From assembly GCA_905221605.1 (NCBI GenBank), contig CAJNDS010002195.1, positions 186,001 through 250,000 of the forward strand: DNA of 64,000 nucleotides, read 5' to 3'. Within the stretch, counting starts at the first letter, position 1, and each line of letters starts with the position of its first letter. Below the pieces are notes generated by a model. That model made no database searches and was not told where the DNA came from. It saw nothing but the letters and a program-made list of their open reading frames with translations. Made by a program: the position numbers and the translations under genes. Shown in pieces: positions 45,800 to 59,160 of the stretch. The DNA is from Symbiodinium natans. Its lineage: Eukaryota > Sar > Dinophyceae > Suessiales > Symbiodiniaceae.

Positions 45800-48390
45800 G
45801 AAAGGGAGAGCAAGAGGCGCAACCTGTTCTCGAAGGCTCGAGCTTCCTGAGAAACAGCCAAACTGGCCCCCTCCGCCCGGCCACACACTCCCCCTTTCGT
45901 TTGTGTTTCTTCACCACTTTCTTGTCCCCTGTCCTGACACGCTTACTTTCGGAATGCCAACCCCACAAACCCATGGCTTCCTTGGGAAAGCTCGCTAGGG
46001 AGAATGCTCAGATCGGACAGACAGGAATTCAGAGCAACGGCTAGTGGGAGGTCCAGCAGTACGCGCATGTACACGCATGCAAAGGCCAATGAATGTGCCA
46101 TTGGCTTCGCGTGGATGGGCGTTCATCGGCTAGCCCCGATCCTCCCTTCCCCTGCAGTGCCCACAAGCTTCAAGGCTGAACATGAGGCGCACTCATTCCC
46201 TCCTGATATCTGTTGCAGGCATGAGTCGAAGGCGAGCTGCATTCACGCTGTAGATTTCCGAGCTCACATCCTGATCAGGTGAGGCGCCGGTCATAATTAA
46301 TAAAGCTCGAGAACCTCTCAGCCGAACGGCGGCAAGTATAGACCGTCCAGGACAGCAAGCCTGAACCTCATCGTTGTTGCGGCGCATTGTCAGGAAGGAC
46401 CCTCCGACCCTCTGCAGCGCATCTGCTTCATGTTTGTGCCCGGGGCGACGGGTGGCCTCATCCTTTTCTCCATCCATTTGCCATTTATGTAAGTTTTAAC
46501 AGTTAACACGCATAACTTCTAACTACGTTACTGTACAGCCCTCACTTCTGAAGATGCACGCAACCGTCCCAATCGCTGTTTCGGGCTTTGACATCCTGTT
46601 TCCAGTTCCTTTTGCAACCCCGCGAGCTCACAAACCGAAGTCAACAAAGAGAACTCCGAGCTTCAAATGCCACATGCCACATGCCAACAAACATTTCAAA
46701 ATCACTGTGAGCTCCTAGCTCTCTGTTGCCCGATGCACCTTCTCTACTCCTCCCGCTCAATGCTCTGTATGGGCACATCTACTCGGCACGATTTTGCAAG
46801 CCCAAGGTCCGCCAAGTTCGAGATGTTGAAGGAAGCCAAGCAGTTTCGCAGCAGCTCCTCTGTAATTAAAAAGAATGCAAACAGCCTAGCACATGGGAAG
46901 CAAGATTATGTCCCAATCAAACCTCAGCGTGCCGTCCCCAGATGTCCCCAGCCTTGCGCACTGCCCATCACGGTCCCAAACCCAAAGACGGTTTTCAAGC
47001 AAGGTGCTGGGTTGCTCTCTGCATCCCGGACCTGCCAGAATGTAGGAACCACAGCTATGAACGTGAACTTCACTCTGGTTTTGAACCCAAAGTGTGCCTG
47101 CACGGGTCTCGACATGCAAGCTCCCACTGAGGCTCTTTGCCGCTCTGAAATGCTTCGGCAATGTTGGGACATGTTGGGATTCTGAGGGAGAACATGAGAA
47201 GCCATCGATGCAGCAGGTGTGCCAAAGTGCGTTCCAATGCATTCTGGTTATCTCTCTGCCCACTCCGCCTTCTCGCGGCTCCATGCCAGGAGCTTTGATG
47301 CAACACCTTGGGGCTCTGCAAGCAAAATGCAGGTACGGCAGATGGAACAAGTGGAAGCTGGAAACAGGGTCGTGACAGACATGCCGTAAAAGAGTCCAAT
47401 GGTCCAACCACAAACTCCATGCTGACAGAAGCGATAATTGCATCTGGTTAGTTGAGGCTCCGTTCTTCTCCATCTGTGCCAAGATCTGCAAGGGCCATTC
47501 AAGCTCAGGCCGAGGGCGCATGCTCAAGCTACGACAGCGCTCCTTGCCTAACTAAGCTCAGGCTGTCAAGGATACTAAAAGAAGACGAGGATTTCTGAAT
47601 CTTCTCATGATGGCCTCTGACACATCCGCCCTGCTACTGCCGCAAGCATATGCGCAACTGGTTCAAACGGTTCAGATGTGATATCGAGCATGTACTAGCT
47701 ACTTCTGCTTTAGACAGTGCAGGACTAGGCAGGTCTATCATGTCTTCCGATGGCTGCATTCGTGCAGCACGCACCCAAAACGAGACCTTCTTAAACACTG
47801 CCTGCTCGGAGGATCGCGACTGGCCGTCTTTCTGCGCAGCCAGAGTCAGCATCGGCAGCATTGTCAGCAGCTGTTCCTGTGCCTGCCTCGGGGTGCATGT
47901 CTGTTTTATGCTCTGAGATCAGGTATAGGGTCCGATGGCACAGAGGCACCGTTACAAGTAGTGTTCTGGCTGTCACGACTGCCGATTTCAGCATTCAAGC
48001 CGAATGTGTTTCTGCAAGCGTGTGCGACACTGGAGTCCTGGGCCACCAGGTCTATCCATCCATTAACTTACATACTGACAAGCCCCCGCGATCCCTCAAG
48101 TCTGGTTCGTTAGTTTCTGTCCTCAGCAGTGCTCGGCCAGCTTCCGTATGAAGCCTCAGCCGGGAGAGCAGCTTTGTGTCTCTGCCAAGCATGCGCTAAC
48201 TGTTGGTTCGATGCTTTGCGTAACCCATCCCTCTGGCCCGTTTCTCGTGCTGTTCAGCCCAGGAGCAGTTCTGGGCCAGATCTCAGGACGGTTTCCAGGG
48301 GCACCTTCCTTGCATGTGACTTGAGAGGTTGCAAGCACCTCCACTAGTGAAGGGCCGGGATGTCGCCCGAACACATCACCTCCTCATGAG
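45800..48390. other. Stretch without a firm gene call
   Basis: Long open frames overlap on both strands at 46667-47185 (plus) and 46886-47527 (minus). Neither shows a secure domain. A minus-strand segment near 47450-47510 reads LQILAQMEKNGASTN, which resembles one pentatricopeptide helix, but it is too short to call. Confidence 0.35.
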
Positions 48391-48391
48391 C

Positions 48392-48850
48392 CTAAAGGAA
48401 TCCCGACCCTTCTCCTGTGCGATTCCTCTTCCAGCCAGATCTCTCCATCTTGTTCTGTTCAACTCCCATCGCTTCCAGCTGCCGCTTGGTGTAGTTCCCT
48501 TGCGAGCGCATAATTTCCGATCGGAAAATCTGCTTGGATCGGACAAAGCATTCTCGCACAAATGTGTCCCACAGGTAAAGGCAAACACACACACACACAC
48601 AGAGACACAACCGATCTCACTGTACAGTATCCTTTCTTCCCCCAGGCCTAGTTTGTCATGGAGGTCGACCAGAACTCGCGGGCCCCTTCCTCTGAAGTCC
48701 GAGAGCAAAGACGAGCCGTACTTAAGGAAATCGCCCGTGTCAAATCCAGAGTTCCTGAGTTGTAGCTGGCAATCAGCAATGCTGAAGATCAGTGCCTCGT
48801 CACGCATCAATGCTTGCAAGGTGCCGAAGCTGCTGCGGCTTCAAGTCGTC
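48392..48850 (-). CDS. Unrecognised gene, two 3' exons
   Basis: The exon from about 48850 to 48621 is open for more than 70 codons: LMRDEALIFSIADCQLQLRN, FDTGDFLKYGSSLLSDFRG, PRVLVDLHDKLGLGEERILY. It ends at a strong donor, TACA|GTGAGA. The intron contains a (CA)n/(GT)n run at 48583-48600. The last exon, taken from CGAG|AATGC (about 48562), joins in phase and reads CFVRSKQIFRSEIMRSQG, NYTKRQLEAMGVEQNKM, then a basic C-terminus to a TAG at 48392. Upstream exons were not found. Charge pattern and codon use support coding. The domain is not recognised. Confidence 0.5.
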
Positions 48851-48859
48851 CTTGCACTT

Positions 48860-51360
48860 TGGAGCTTCGCTGTCCTTCCAGTCTCGGAAGTATCGTGGAT
48901 GCATTTTGCACAGGCAGGACGAAACTTTTGTCTGATTTTAACGACCCCTGAATTTCATGCCCGATGCTGCCTCCTTCCATTTCCTTCCCCTATCCGAATG
49001 GCCTCAGCCTCGAACGGCAGAGCATGGAGCCAGGTGCCAACAGACGGAAGGGTGGCCCAATCGTTCTCGGACTGAGCCTCAGGCTTTCGCGGCATAACAG
49101 GGTTGCATCATGAAGCCATCATTGCAGCAAACGGTGTGCTGTTTGGTTAGGGTGAGGCAGAGGAGTGTCAGGAGTATGTTCAGACATCATACCTGGAGAA
49201 AATTGGGTCTGGACACGGTACAGTTGGAAATCCAGGGCCTCGCATCGTTTCTTGATGCAGTAAGTATGTACTCCCAATGTTCACCCTATCGGCATTCCCC
49301 AGCTTGAGTCACATTCTTACACAGTCTGGGTGGGCAGCGCTTATGACTTCTGACCTTGGGCACAGCTCCACACAGGACGCAAAGTTTGCACACCCGAGCA
49401 GGGCAGCCTGCTCCCTCACCTACGTCCGACAGTTCCGGCCACGCCATTGTTGACATTGAGCTTTCGCATCCCGAACCTGAAAATGAGTTCCCACAACTCT
49501 GGCCAGACCCCCCGGCTCTGCTCAAGCCCCTTGTGGGATATTACCAGCCTTTCCAGGCTCTCCTCTCCCAAGCCTCAGGTCAACGGCTCGCCTTGCAGGC
49601 CTGCTGGACAACCAAATCTGAAACCCCCTGCGAAAGCCCTGAAGTAACATACTGGAAATCTTCAACCCTCAATCCAGATATTGAGCCCCTCAGCCTTTCA
49701 GCAAAGGCAGCTGAGGGATGTTGAGGGCCTCGAAGTAAGTTCTAGAAAAGCGTCTATCGAGATTGGGAGGCCTCCCCACCCGGCTTTGATTGTGGCACTT
49801 GAGAACAAGCTAACAGGCTGCTTGCACAACCTTGCTCTCTGCGTGCCAGACTGCTTGCACAGCAGCTGCTTGTGCAGCAAGCGATGCAGAAAGATTCTCC
49901 TTCCAGGCAGGCGATTCGAAAGTGAAACCCGACTCGGAAACTGAAGGTTGCGAGGGGGCCATGGCCTACTATGAAACACGAAAAGAATACCAGCGCCGAA
50001 GACAAGTCTCCAACCCAAACCCAGTTTGGAGAAACTCGGACGGCCGATTCCTTACAAAGTCCGAAATCACATCCCACCTTACTCTACATTCGGAACATTC
50101 GAGTCGGGTCTCGGCGTATGTCGAGAGGAAGTGAGGTCGAGCCACGTGCTCTGCCACACTGCCTGCAAAATGGCTGAAGGTGGCCGGTTGCCATCCACTA
50201 TCACATGTCCGCTGAGAGCTATCCTGTCATCCCGCCCCATATTTGATCCAAGATTCCTGACTGGCCCTCGCGGCCAAGTGCCGCCACCTCCATTCCAGCA
50301 ATCCTGAGTTCAGATGGAGCCCTCGATGACCTACTCCAGGCAAGACTGTATCTGGTACGTTCCTTACCATCACAAGTCAGTATTTCAAGCTTTGATCTTA
50401 TGACGTGTTTGTATCGGAACCTGAGTTGGCACAAAGTTTGGGGATCGGCTTGCGGCTGATTGCATTGTGACGAGCCCATACCGAAGTACTCGGCAGAGCA
50501 GGAGAAGAAACGTGGTCTGCCTTCAACCCTCAAAGCTTCTGCAAGGCGCATCGCGCGCTAGCCATATTTGGTTCAGCATTCAGTGCAATTTGAGAGTATT
50601 GCGATTTGGAACTGATTGGTACAAGGTCCGGCCACTTTGCTTCCGCAAACACGTGCGTCAGAACTGCACATCTACCCGAATCTACCCAGTCCAGGCACAT
50701 CATGTGCAGCGATTTGCTCGTGCTCGGGTCCAGCACTACAGCTTCGCAAGCATGCCTCGGGTCGACATGCCCAGGCCATAAACCAGACCGGGAGACTGCA
50801 CAACGTTTGCCTCTAAATTATATAAGCTTGGCCGCTTCTAGACTGCGCATGAATGTGCAGTACGTTTGCTGTGGCCTCATAAAGCGGAACTTTATGCTAG
50901 CCAAGTAGCCTATACTCCTTAGCTTGCATTGCCTTCTGCAGTGGCGAGAATGCGGTGGACAGGACTTTGCTCACCTGCAGCTCGCTTGCGCAGCAAGACA
51001 TTGCCGATAGGTGCCTGGCCTATCGAAAGGTCGACCTGACTGAAATTTTGGTGCCTTTGTACGGAAGTGCCGTACGTAGATGGGCCGTCCTGGAACTCCG
51101 CTACACATGATTCTCTGGATACATGCCAACGACACCTTTGCATTGTTGTCGTTGGGGTCCGCATGGTTGGCAGGAAGGCAAGCCACCACATCCTTATTCG
51201 ACATGGAAACAGATTGCGATGTTTTTTGCCAGCATGCACTCCAGTGCCCCGGTTCAGCGATTCTTTTCAAAAGCATCCAAAAGCGATGACCAAACTGACC
51301 AAATGAGCAGTTCGTTCAGCAAATGGTCTTCTTTCTGATCTGCAACTTGCGAAAGCCAAG
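48860..51360. other. Stretch without a recognisable gene
   Basis: Open frames at 49356-49724 (plus) and 49969-50157 (minus, RWDVISDFVRNRPSEFLQTG) are the most coding-like but lack motifs and clear exon edges. Confidence 0.35.
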
Positions 51361-51370
51361 CTTTGCAAAC

Positions 51371-53626
51371 TCAGACGTGGTGGTGTATGTCGAATATGTT
51401 GATGTCTGGCAGCCCCGATTGCACCCGTGCCCAAAGACCACGCGCGTGAACAAGACCCGCAACAAACGAAACAGAGGATTTGCCGAACATCAGCCTCACC
51501 ACCACCACCACCATGAGGGATGACATCCAGACGTCGGGGTAGATGGCTGAGGGCTGCAGTAGCTGGATACTCCACAAAACGAAGTCTTCAGCTACTCACA
51601 GCAGGAATCCAGAGGAAAGACACCCGAACTGATGACGGGCTTGCAACAAAAACAACAGCGCCAACAGCAAGAGAGAAAAAGTAACGGAGGAGGAAAGCAG
51701 ACTAAGAAAACAAAAAGCAAGGAGCAAGCAGAAAGAAGCAGAAACAAAGAAAGCTCGCTGGAAATAAACAAGCCGAAGCTCCATCTTGTTGATGAAGCGG
51801 GCCATGTGCGAAACTTGCCCCTGAAAGGCTTCCACGAAAGCAGCGTCACCCAATCGTGGAGTCCCCCAAGTCACGCACCTGGTGATTAACATCGGCTGAC
51901 TTTTGGTGCTGGGCGCATGTGTGGAAAAGCACGCGACCAATGCGCAGCTCCACTTCTATCTCGAAACACAGACGTGTCCGGGCCAAGCACCATACATCCC
52001 AACCATATTTGTGTGCCAAATCGTAGGCGCACCTTAGTTCATTGGCCATGCGTGCGCAGCGCATGAAATCCTCGATTGCTCTCGTGAAGCCAACCGGCCT
52101 GAGCATGTCACAAAGCGAGAGCATGTTCAAACTTAGCTGCAGCATTGCCAGCGCTCCGCCCAGGCTGTGCCCGGTGACTCGCACACGGAGGGCAGCCGCT
52201 GAAGTGAGGCCAAGTTCCTGTTGCTCCGGACAGGGCAAGTCCAGAGCATTCTGGAGTTTAGATTCGTTTAGATGTCGGCTGGCAGCTACTGTAGCAGGGG
52301 GAAATGCCACTCGTAACCCGTGGCTAAATGAGACAACGGTCTTTATCCTAGCTGCTTCAAACAGTGCGTCAAGACAAATGGACTCCGGTGTGAAGAGTAT
52401 AAGCGGGGGTCTAAACGGTCGAAGTCGCGCGGCGCCCGCGGCGCCGTGGCCCGCCTATGCTCTCATTTTGAACGAAAAGCGCATTCTCGCCTGTGCGTGC
52501 CGCGCTCGCCGTCGTTGAAATTGTCATCGCTTTTTTGCTTCTGGATTCGCGAAATGTGAAACCTATCGCTTCTGGATGCTTGTGGATGCTGGGTTGGCCA
52601 AGTACGAAACAGCGCTTTTGGATGTCCGCTTGCGGAATGCGCAAACCTGTGGACGTGCTCTTGAAGCATTGGGGTGCTCTTTCGTCTCGCCCTGGTGTCT
52701 CACTGTTTTGGGGGGATAATGTTCGACAGATATATTCTCGATGAGTCAAGTGTTATCGATGGTAAACGAAAAAAACGGCGGATGTGAAAGACGCCCCGCA
52801 GGACAGCATTTCAGCTTTGGGGCTGAAAGGACAGTCTGACCAGTTCAGGCGTAGTATCACTCCTTAAACCTCATTGGGTTAAGGGTTTAGGGTTGATGTG
52901 CAAAGCGGAGTTGCTTCCAAGCAGTCCCGGATCTTGTCCAACAGGCTGCCGCGAAGACTCAAATAAGCCACCTGATCAGCATCCAGGATCTCAGCAATGT
53001 TGGGACTCTCAAGACCAACTGACACGCGATGTCACGTCGCTGGCCTGGAAGCCTTGGTGAACCATGCCAGCCTCTCAAGGAGTGCTCTCAAGCAAAGGCC
53101 GGTGATTGTGTGGGAATTGTTCCTATCTCGGCCTCTCTCATGCTTCGGGCCCTTCGGGCTTTCACTGCTTTGACAACGGTTAACCATGGCCTGGTGGCCG
53201 ATTTCGCAGGACACCAACGACGTGGTGAAGTTCGTAAGCCTGGGAACTGGTTCACTTGCAATTGTGGGTATCTGAGCATCCGGAACGTCGTGCAAGGATG
53301 AAACATGAATTGGCAAATTTCGAGAATAGTCTCAGCTGCCTTCACCCATGATTTCGCATGACAGTCTGAATCCAAGGTTGCCGAAGCCTTTCGACTTGCC
53401 AATCTAGGAAACAAGACGCAAATCAATGAATGAGCTGTACTGCCCCCAGTATTTCACACTAATATCAGCAAGAGCAATGTAAAAATCGGCAAAACAGAAA
53501 TCCAGAGAAGAGAAGTGAGCTCTCTCCAATACAGAAAAATATACAAACCTTGGTCCCACTCAAGGGCTTCAAGGCGCCAGTTGGCAGTGCGGTCTGTACC
53601 ACGAAATGCCAGCTCCAGCTCCGCCT
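51371..53626 (-). CDS. Class-3 lipase (alpha/beta hydrolase), multi-exon
   Basis: Lipase_3-type ester hydrolase. Exons on minus: 53549-53626 (AELELAFRGTDRTANW, the family FRGT block), 53346-53403 (WQVERLRQPWIQTVM), about 52896-53019 (IAEILDADQVAYLSLRG, SLLDKIRDCLEA), 52033 to about 52430 (TPESICLDALFEAARI, then RVRVTGHSLGGALAML with the nucleophile Ser of G-H-S-L-G at 52155-52172), 51780-51878 (VTWGTPRLGDAAFVEAF and ARFINKMD), from 51546 downward (HLPRRLDVIPH, carrying the probable acid residue), and an end near 51371 (DINIFDIHHHV, a possible catalytic His). The introns at 51879-52032 and 51547-51779 join in phase; the latter uses a GC donor. The edges of the third exon, the start of the fourth and the last join are unresolved. 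The 5' end is not identified. No signal peptide could be assessed. Confidence 0.88.
52493..52665 (+). repeat. Dispersed copy of the 36-kb repeat, in a lipase intron
   Basis: GCTCGCCGTCGTTGAAATTG and the following TCATCGCTTTT match the reverse complement of 36129-36162 with few differences. The words CGCTTTTGGATGTCC and CTTGCGGAATGCG further along are diverged unit copies. The segment lies between lipase exons ending at about 52896 and beginning at about 52430, so it is intronic and antisense to the lipase transcript. A single further unit, CCAAAAGCGATGACC, is at 51274-51288. Confidence 0.55.
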
Positions 53627-53639
53627 CTACAGAGGAAGA

Positions 53640-56600
53640 TTGAACACGGTGGGAGGGGGAGAAAAATTGGGTACATTTGTGGTGCCACTGAAGTTGGAAC
53701 ACTGTGACAGAGCATGACTTCTTCTTGAGGGACCACACAGAGTCGCAGCGCCGTGCAAGGAGCACAGACCCAAGGACCCGTTTGCGCGCTGTACTGTTGG
53801 TCTGCTAGAATCACACCCCGGAACGTAACCTTTCACTCTGAATATTTCAGCACTCCAGAACCCCTGTTTAGCTACAGGCTACCATGCCACAGCAGCTGTA
53901 GCTACAGCACTCTCAGACGCTCCCGACCTGTGCCACGCCCCGCCGCAATCGGCCAACGAGCCGCAAAGCCGAGGTCTCCTCTAAGGGGCTGGGCATCGCG
54001 CTTTGCTCGTGCCCCCTTGTTGCATCGATTCCAAGCAGTCCAGGCCATGCATGCGTATGTCGCGGGCTTTGATAAGAAGGGCTTGTCCCAGTCACCCCGG
54101 CACTTGTTCATGGCCCTGATCTTATCCAGCGGTCCAGCAGCGCAATCCCAGTGCACCCGACGAGTCTCCTGAAAGAGCTTCGCCGCGTCAGGAGATGAGC
54201 TTGTGCACTCCCAGAAACCATCCGCTGAGTCGACCTGGGTTGAACTGAGTGTATCCGAGTTCTTGCCTGGAGCCGGCGAGGCTCTGACAATACATGTAGA
54301 TTAGATGAGGAAAGAATGTAGAAAGATGCAGGCAAGAGCAAGACTGCCTTGAGGCTTGCGGCATGAAGATGCCTGACTTGAAGGGAAAGGCATCAATGGT
54401 GAGCGAGAGTTCAGGAGCAGTTGACTTGCCGTCTGAATACCCTCACGAGTGCAGAAAAGGCATTTGCAACAGCCGAGGGGGAAGCACATGCCTTCTCGTA
54501 GGGTGCTGGGCCAAACATGACGTAGAGTGGAAGTCGACAGAAAAGAGTCTTATGCAGGGCATTGCATGCTTTGCGGGGCGAAGTCTTGATCGGCCCATGG
54601 AACTGGTTTAACCCTGGAGAGGTGGGCCGGGGGCTCGCACTGAGACAACAACAGCTGATGCAACGAGGAGAATTCCACCAGCATCACCAGACTCATCCTT
54701 GCGGCCAATTTACTTCCATCAAAGAGCTGGCGACATCTGCAGGGAGGCACTCTTCACAAACCAGATTCATGCTGTCGGCGCCGTCCTGGAACTCGCCTCT
54801 GCACATGTGCACTTTCAGCATGAAGAACGTGGCACAACAGCCTCCTAGACCCACCCCTAGGAAGGTCTGCCCACTCGGTCGCCACAGAGACAGAAACAAA
54901 TCTAGCAAGGGGTCGTTTGAGGAGAGTGGGCCGGGCAGTGATCAGCCAGGGCACAATAAGACAGAAAGCATCTCCACATTTCCTGCTGCAAGTACCTCAG
55001 TACTTAAAATGAGCTCGAACCTTAACTACTGTGAAAACTCTCAGCGACGGCAAAATGGTGGCATCCGGACTTTGTTTTGTCAATTAGCCCAGCAGCTCCG
55101 CGTGGGTGATCATAATATATTGTGGTCTGGTTTGGAGAGTAAATCCCAGTGACCTTGAGGCTGCCAGGAAGCTCGGGCGTGGCCAACAGCTGGCAGGCAA
55201 ACTCCGACATTATCTCACAGCGAACAGAAGACCAGCACTGCCAGCGAGTGATCCGAGGTCCTTGGACGCGCTGTCTTGGTCAAAAGTGCATTGAACAGTG
55301 CCTAGAAGAATCACTGAATCTTCAGAGCCGCGCTATGCACTGATTGCACTGATCAGCAAAGCAAACCGAGCCACACTGCTGTCTGGACCAGGCACGGCGC
55401 AAACAGTCCGAAGTTGAAGGGCCCATGATCGGGGCGTGGTGTCATCTAGTGTTGAATCTGTCTATTGCAGGGCGACTTTTTGCGTGGCAAGCATGCCTGC
55501 TTGGCCCTTCTGGCCTTGTTCATCTTGCCCATGTATAAACAGCGTTGACAGACAAGGCTTCGTGGCAAACGAAACGCAAGCCGCTACCGTAATGTACTCA
55601 CTGGGGTATTCTTTATCCCGCGGATAGGTCAGTCCACGAGTCGCAAACGATTTCAGGACATGGCGCAGATTCGGACGCGAACCCAAAACGTGCATCAGGC
55701 TGCAAAACCAAACCATGTACCAGAGTCAAGGGCGAAGATTTGCCCTTCTTCTGGTCTTCTCCCCCGATCCACAACTCCTTCTGGCATTCTTCCTTTTTGC
55801 AGCTCTCGCTCGCTCACGTTCCCTGCGAGTTCTCTGGGGCAGGGGCTGCAGAGCGATCCGCGCACCGCATGGCGACGCCTCACGCAAAGGGCTGGGCAGG
55901 CCCAAACGTCTTCAAAGCATGAGTGGCTTCTCTCTCTCCTTTCTTAGAACCAAAAGCATGAGTGGCTTGAAATCATTGGTTGGGCTTCAAGACGGGCAGT
56001 TCAATCAATATCGTGCTTCAGGAGCTGCTCAACGTGCAAAGTCGTGGGTGGGCGCGGCTTCTTCTCAGCTTTTGTACTGGACAGCTTGACGCCGGAGATT
56101 CTCGGATCACAGGGCTTAACGGTGCGTTTCCTGCCACAATTACTCTTACTGCTGTTGTTGCCATGGTTTTGCATGTTTTTTGCTGTCGGACGTGAAGCAA
56201 ACTGGACAGAGTCACACACGCTGCGCTGGACAAATGTAATCAAGTTCCAGCCTCCACTGATTGCGGAAGGCACAAATCACGACATGACCCCATCACAAGA
56301 TGGTTCTTGAGCAGGTGCGGTGATTCTCTGATTTGGACCACAGCCTCTGACATTCATTGCAGACCATGACTCCCTGGCGAAGACATGTCTCGCAAGTCTC
56401 CTATCACAACAGCTCGTGCATTTTTTCCTACCCGGACATGCGACATGAGCCTTTCAGCTACCTGGGGCTTCCCCGCACGTAGCAGACACTGGAATTCTCA
56501 ATCCCCCCGACTGACGAAGCCCCAAGAAGCTCAAATGCTCAATGAAATTCCGCTTCCGCAGGTGATACTGTGAAACATTTCCTTCGCATCTCACTCCCAG

Positions 56601-58790
56601 GCTACCTGCTGACATGGGATCTTGCTAACGTTTGCAAGCGTGTTTGTTCTTGTGGCTGGTAGAGAGGCAAATAATATCAGAGTCATACTGGCTCACCATG
56701 TTGACTGCCTGTGAATCATGCGTGCAAGTGAGTATATTCATCTGTTTATTTGAAGTGCGCGGGAGCCTGCAGTACTACAGCTCAACTGACCAGGCGTAGC
56801 AATGCGCAATGCTGGACAGCTTTTGAAAGAACTAACATGAAGTTTGCAGCTGCAGCATGAAGTTGGACCCAATACGAGTAACACTGCATGACTGAAATCT
56901 GCAGACCGCGTCCTGTTTTCGGCCCTCGTAGACTTCTTGCATCGCCACGCGCTGCCTGCTCGACAACAAACTGGCAGCCACCAACTTGGGCGCAAGCGGC
57001 CGTTTGTACTTGTGATAGATTCCTTGAACCTTGCACAGTGCCGGCGTCCTGGATGGTACGTTCGGGCTTGTACTACCATCATAATTCGACGAGAGTTCCA
57101 CTCGCATACTTCAACAGTGGTGGTCAGACCCTCTACAGCCAACGACACAACAGCTTGCCATCTGAAAGACAAGCTGCTTCTCGAGGTATTCCAAGATGGG
57201 TGCCAGGAGCTTTGGATCATTCCTCAGGATGCCGTTTAACTGTCGAGCCTAAAGGTGTCAACGCCCAGGGAGTAGCATCTTCAACACTTCTTCATAAGCT
57301 GGTGAGCTTGTGCGTGAGAGCGACTTTATTTCAACAGAAATGTCATAGCTGCAGGAACCTGCCTCGACATGCTTGTGACGGCTTGTGCTTCTGCTCTTCT
57401 ATACAGTGCGCAAGGTGCTGTGGATTGAGACCGGGACGAGAGACGTAGTCGGACCGTGCCACCCACTTTGATCTGCCGACAGGGTAAACAAGCGGCAGGC
57501 TTCTGTGTAATCTTCCTCGTTACGCATTCTGCACGACTGGTAACATGCACGCCCTGGCCCGGCCTCACGAAGGATCCTGTGTATGTCATATTTCTGCTGA
57601 GCGACCAACCTCGGTGCGCTGCAAGTACTGGCTGGGGAGAAGGTCCCTCTAGTCAGGCAGAGATCTAGCAGTGCTGGAAAGTCAGCAATAAGACTCTGAC
57701 AGAAGATCATTACAGGCACCGTCTCTGCTTGAAATTCGGGGTAATTCAACTGTTGAACCCAATGGACTTTACAGCCGTTAATCTCAAGTATCGCTGCCTC
57801 CTCAACCACCAGATTGAATTAGCGCTCAACTCCTTGAGTGCCGTGTGCATTCTTATTCATCAAGCTTGTGCTTGAATGCTTGCATTGAAAAAACAAAATG
57901 CAGAACACGATTAAAAGTATGTCAGTCTATGGTTTTGGGTCTTTAGATTCAGGTCCAAGGAGTCCAAGGTCGAGCAGTGTCCAGGCCTTTGCCTCTTCCA
58001 TGGTGCGCCCTCGGAACTCCATAACCCCCGCTCCTCTTGCTGTATATTGCTGTATTGTCAATGGACCTGGTGTCTGCGGACGCACTGTTGAGAATACCCC
58101 AGGCCTCCGTCATCGTCACATGGTCCACGGATCGCGAAGAGATGCGAGACGTGTGCGGTGACATGGACCGGTGTCCACTTCTTCCCCACACCATCTAGTA
58201 ACTAGAACACATCTGCAGAACTCCACTACGTAGTTTGGTTAGGCTCGAGGCGTGTAGGCTTCGTGTCTTCCAACCTCGGCATGTCAAATTAAGCATGCTT
58301 CAGCACCGTGCGCTGCAGTCCAAAACGCTCCTCCCTCCCCCGCACAGAAACGAACATCCAATTCGGAAGTTTCTTCGAAAGTACACGCCCGGGCAGCCCC
58401 AGCCCACAGGAATGAAACTGGGCTCGCGGCAGTCCGCCCACACTCATCCTGGGTTTCTATGCAGTCCACACCTGCACCGCCAAGCTTTTTGGCATGCTAT
58501 TCATAAAACACGAAAGATTCACATGCAGCAGACTTCAAGGCGATGTGGAAGGTTGTCCCAGGCACTCTGCTGAAGTTCTGCCATCGCTTACTTGTTCAGC
58601 AGCGGCACCCGAGAATTCAGTACTAGCCAAATTGGGCCCAGGAGGGAAGCACAAGGCATCCATCTCAGTTCTGAGGCAGGTGCAGGCTGGTTCATCTGGC
58701 TCGAGTCGGCACTCTAGGACAACCTTAACCAGGCGTTGTACTTGAGTAGTGACATAGTGGATGCCTCTAAGTTGCGAAGCTCTTTCGGGA
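53640..58790. other. Stretch without a firm gene call
   Basis: The most coding-like pieces are minus 54720-54830 (HMCRGEFQDGADSMNLVCEE), minus about 55600-55700 (MHVLGSRPNLRHVLKSFATR, ending CCCCA|GTGAGT) and minus about 57650-57800. None shows a known motif and they do not chain in phase. Confidence 0.35.
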
Positions 58791-58798
58791 AGGCCAGA

Positions 58799-59160
58799 GT
58801 CAGCAAACAGAGTTGCAGACAACACGGGCAGATCTAGTAAATAACCTCGACGGAGTCAGCAAAACACAGCCGAAGTCAGCAAACGACCACGCCAGTGTCA
58901 GCAAACACCAAAGGCAAAGTCAGCGGACATGGGCAAAACACGAAAGCACGCAGAGGATTGCAACAAAGAAAAGATACGAGGAACCGATAGACAAGTCACG
59001 GAAAACAAGTCCGAGTCATACAGGCACACACCAAGCCGAGAGAATGAAGAAGACCAGGAAAGACTCGAGAAGTCACGAACAGAAAACACCCGAGTCAGCA
59101 AAACAACAGCCAACAGACAAACGCCAGGCCCGGATGCGGAACGGACGGAAGGCAAAACAT
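58799..59160 (+). repeat. T-poor tract with diverged GTCAGCAAA repeats
   Basis: GTCAGCAAAC or GTCAGCAAAA occurs at 58799, 58855, 58875, 58897 and near 59094, and GTCAGCGG at 58919, with a spacing of 20-22 bases in the core. The whole tract is strongly depleted in T on the plus strand, which is why a 157-codon lysine/glutamine/arginine-rich frame (58813-59286) stays open. I regard that frame as a composition artefact. A CA-rich tail follows to about 59250. Confidence 0.6.

Noticed and set aside
47440-47527. A pentatricopeptide-repeat protein (LQILAQMEKNGASTN)
   Set aside because: Only one partial helix pair is visible; PPR proteins need several 35-residue repeats and none could be found beside it.
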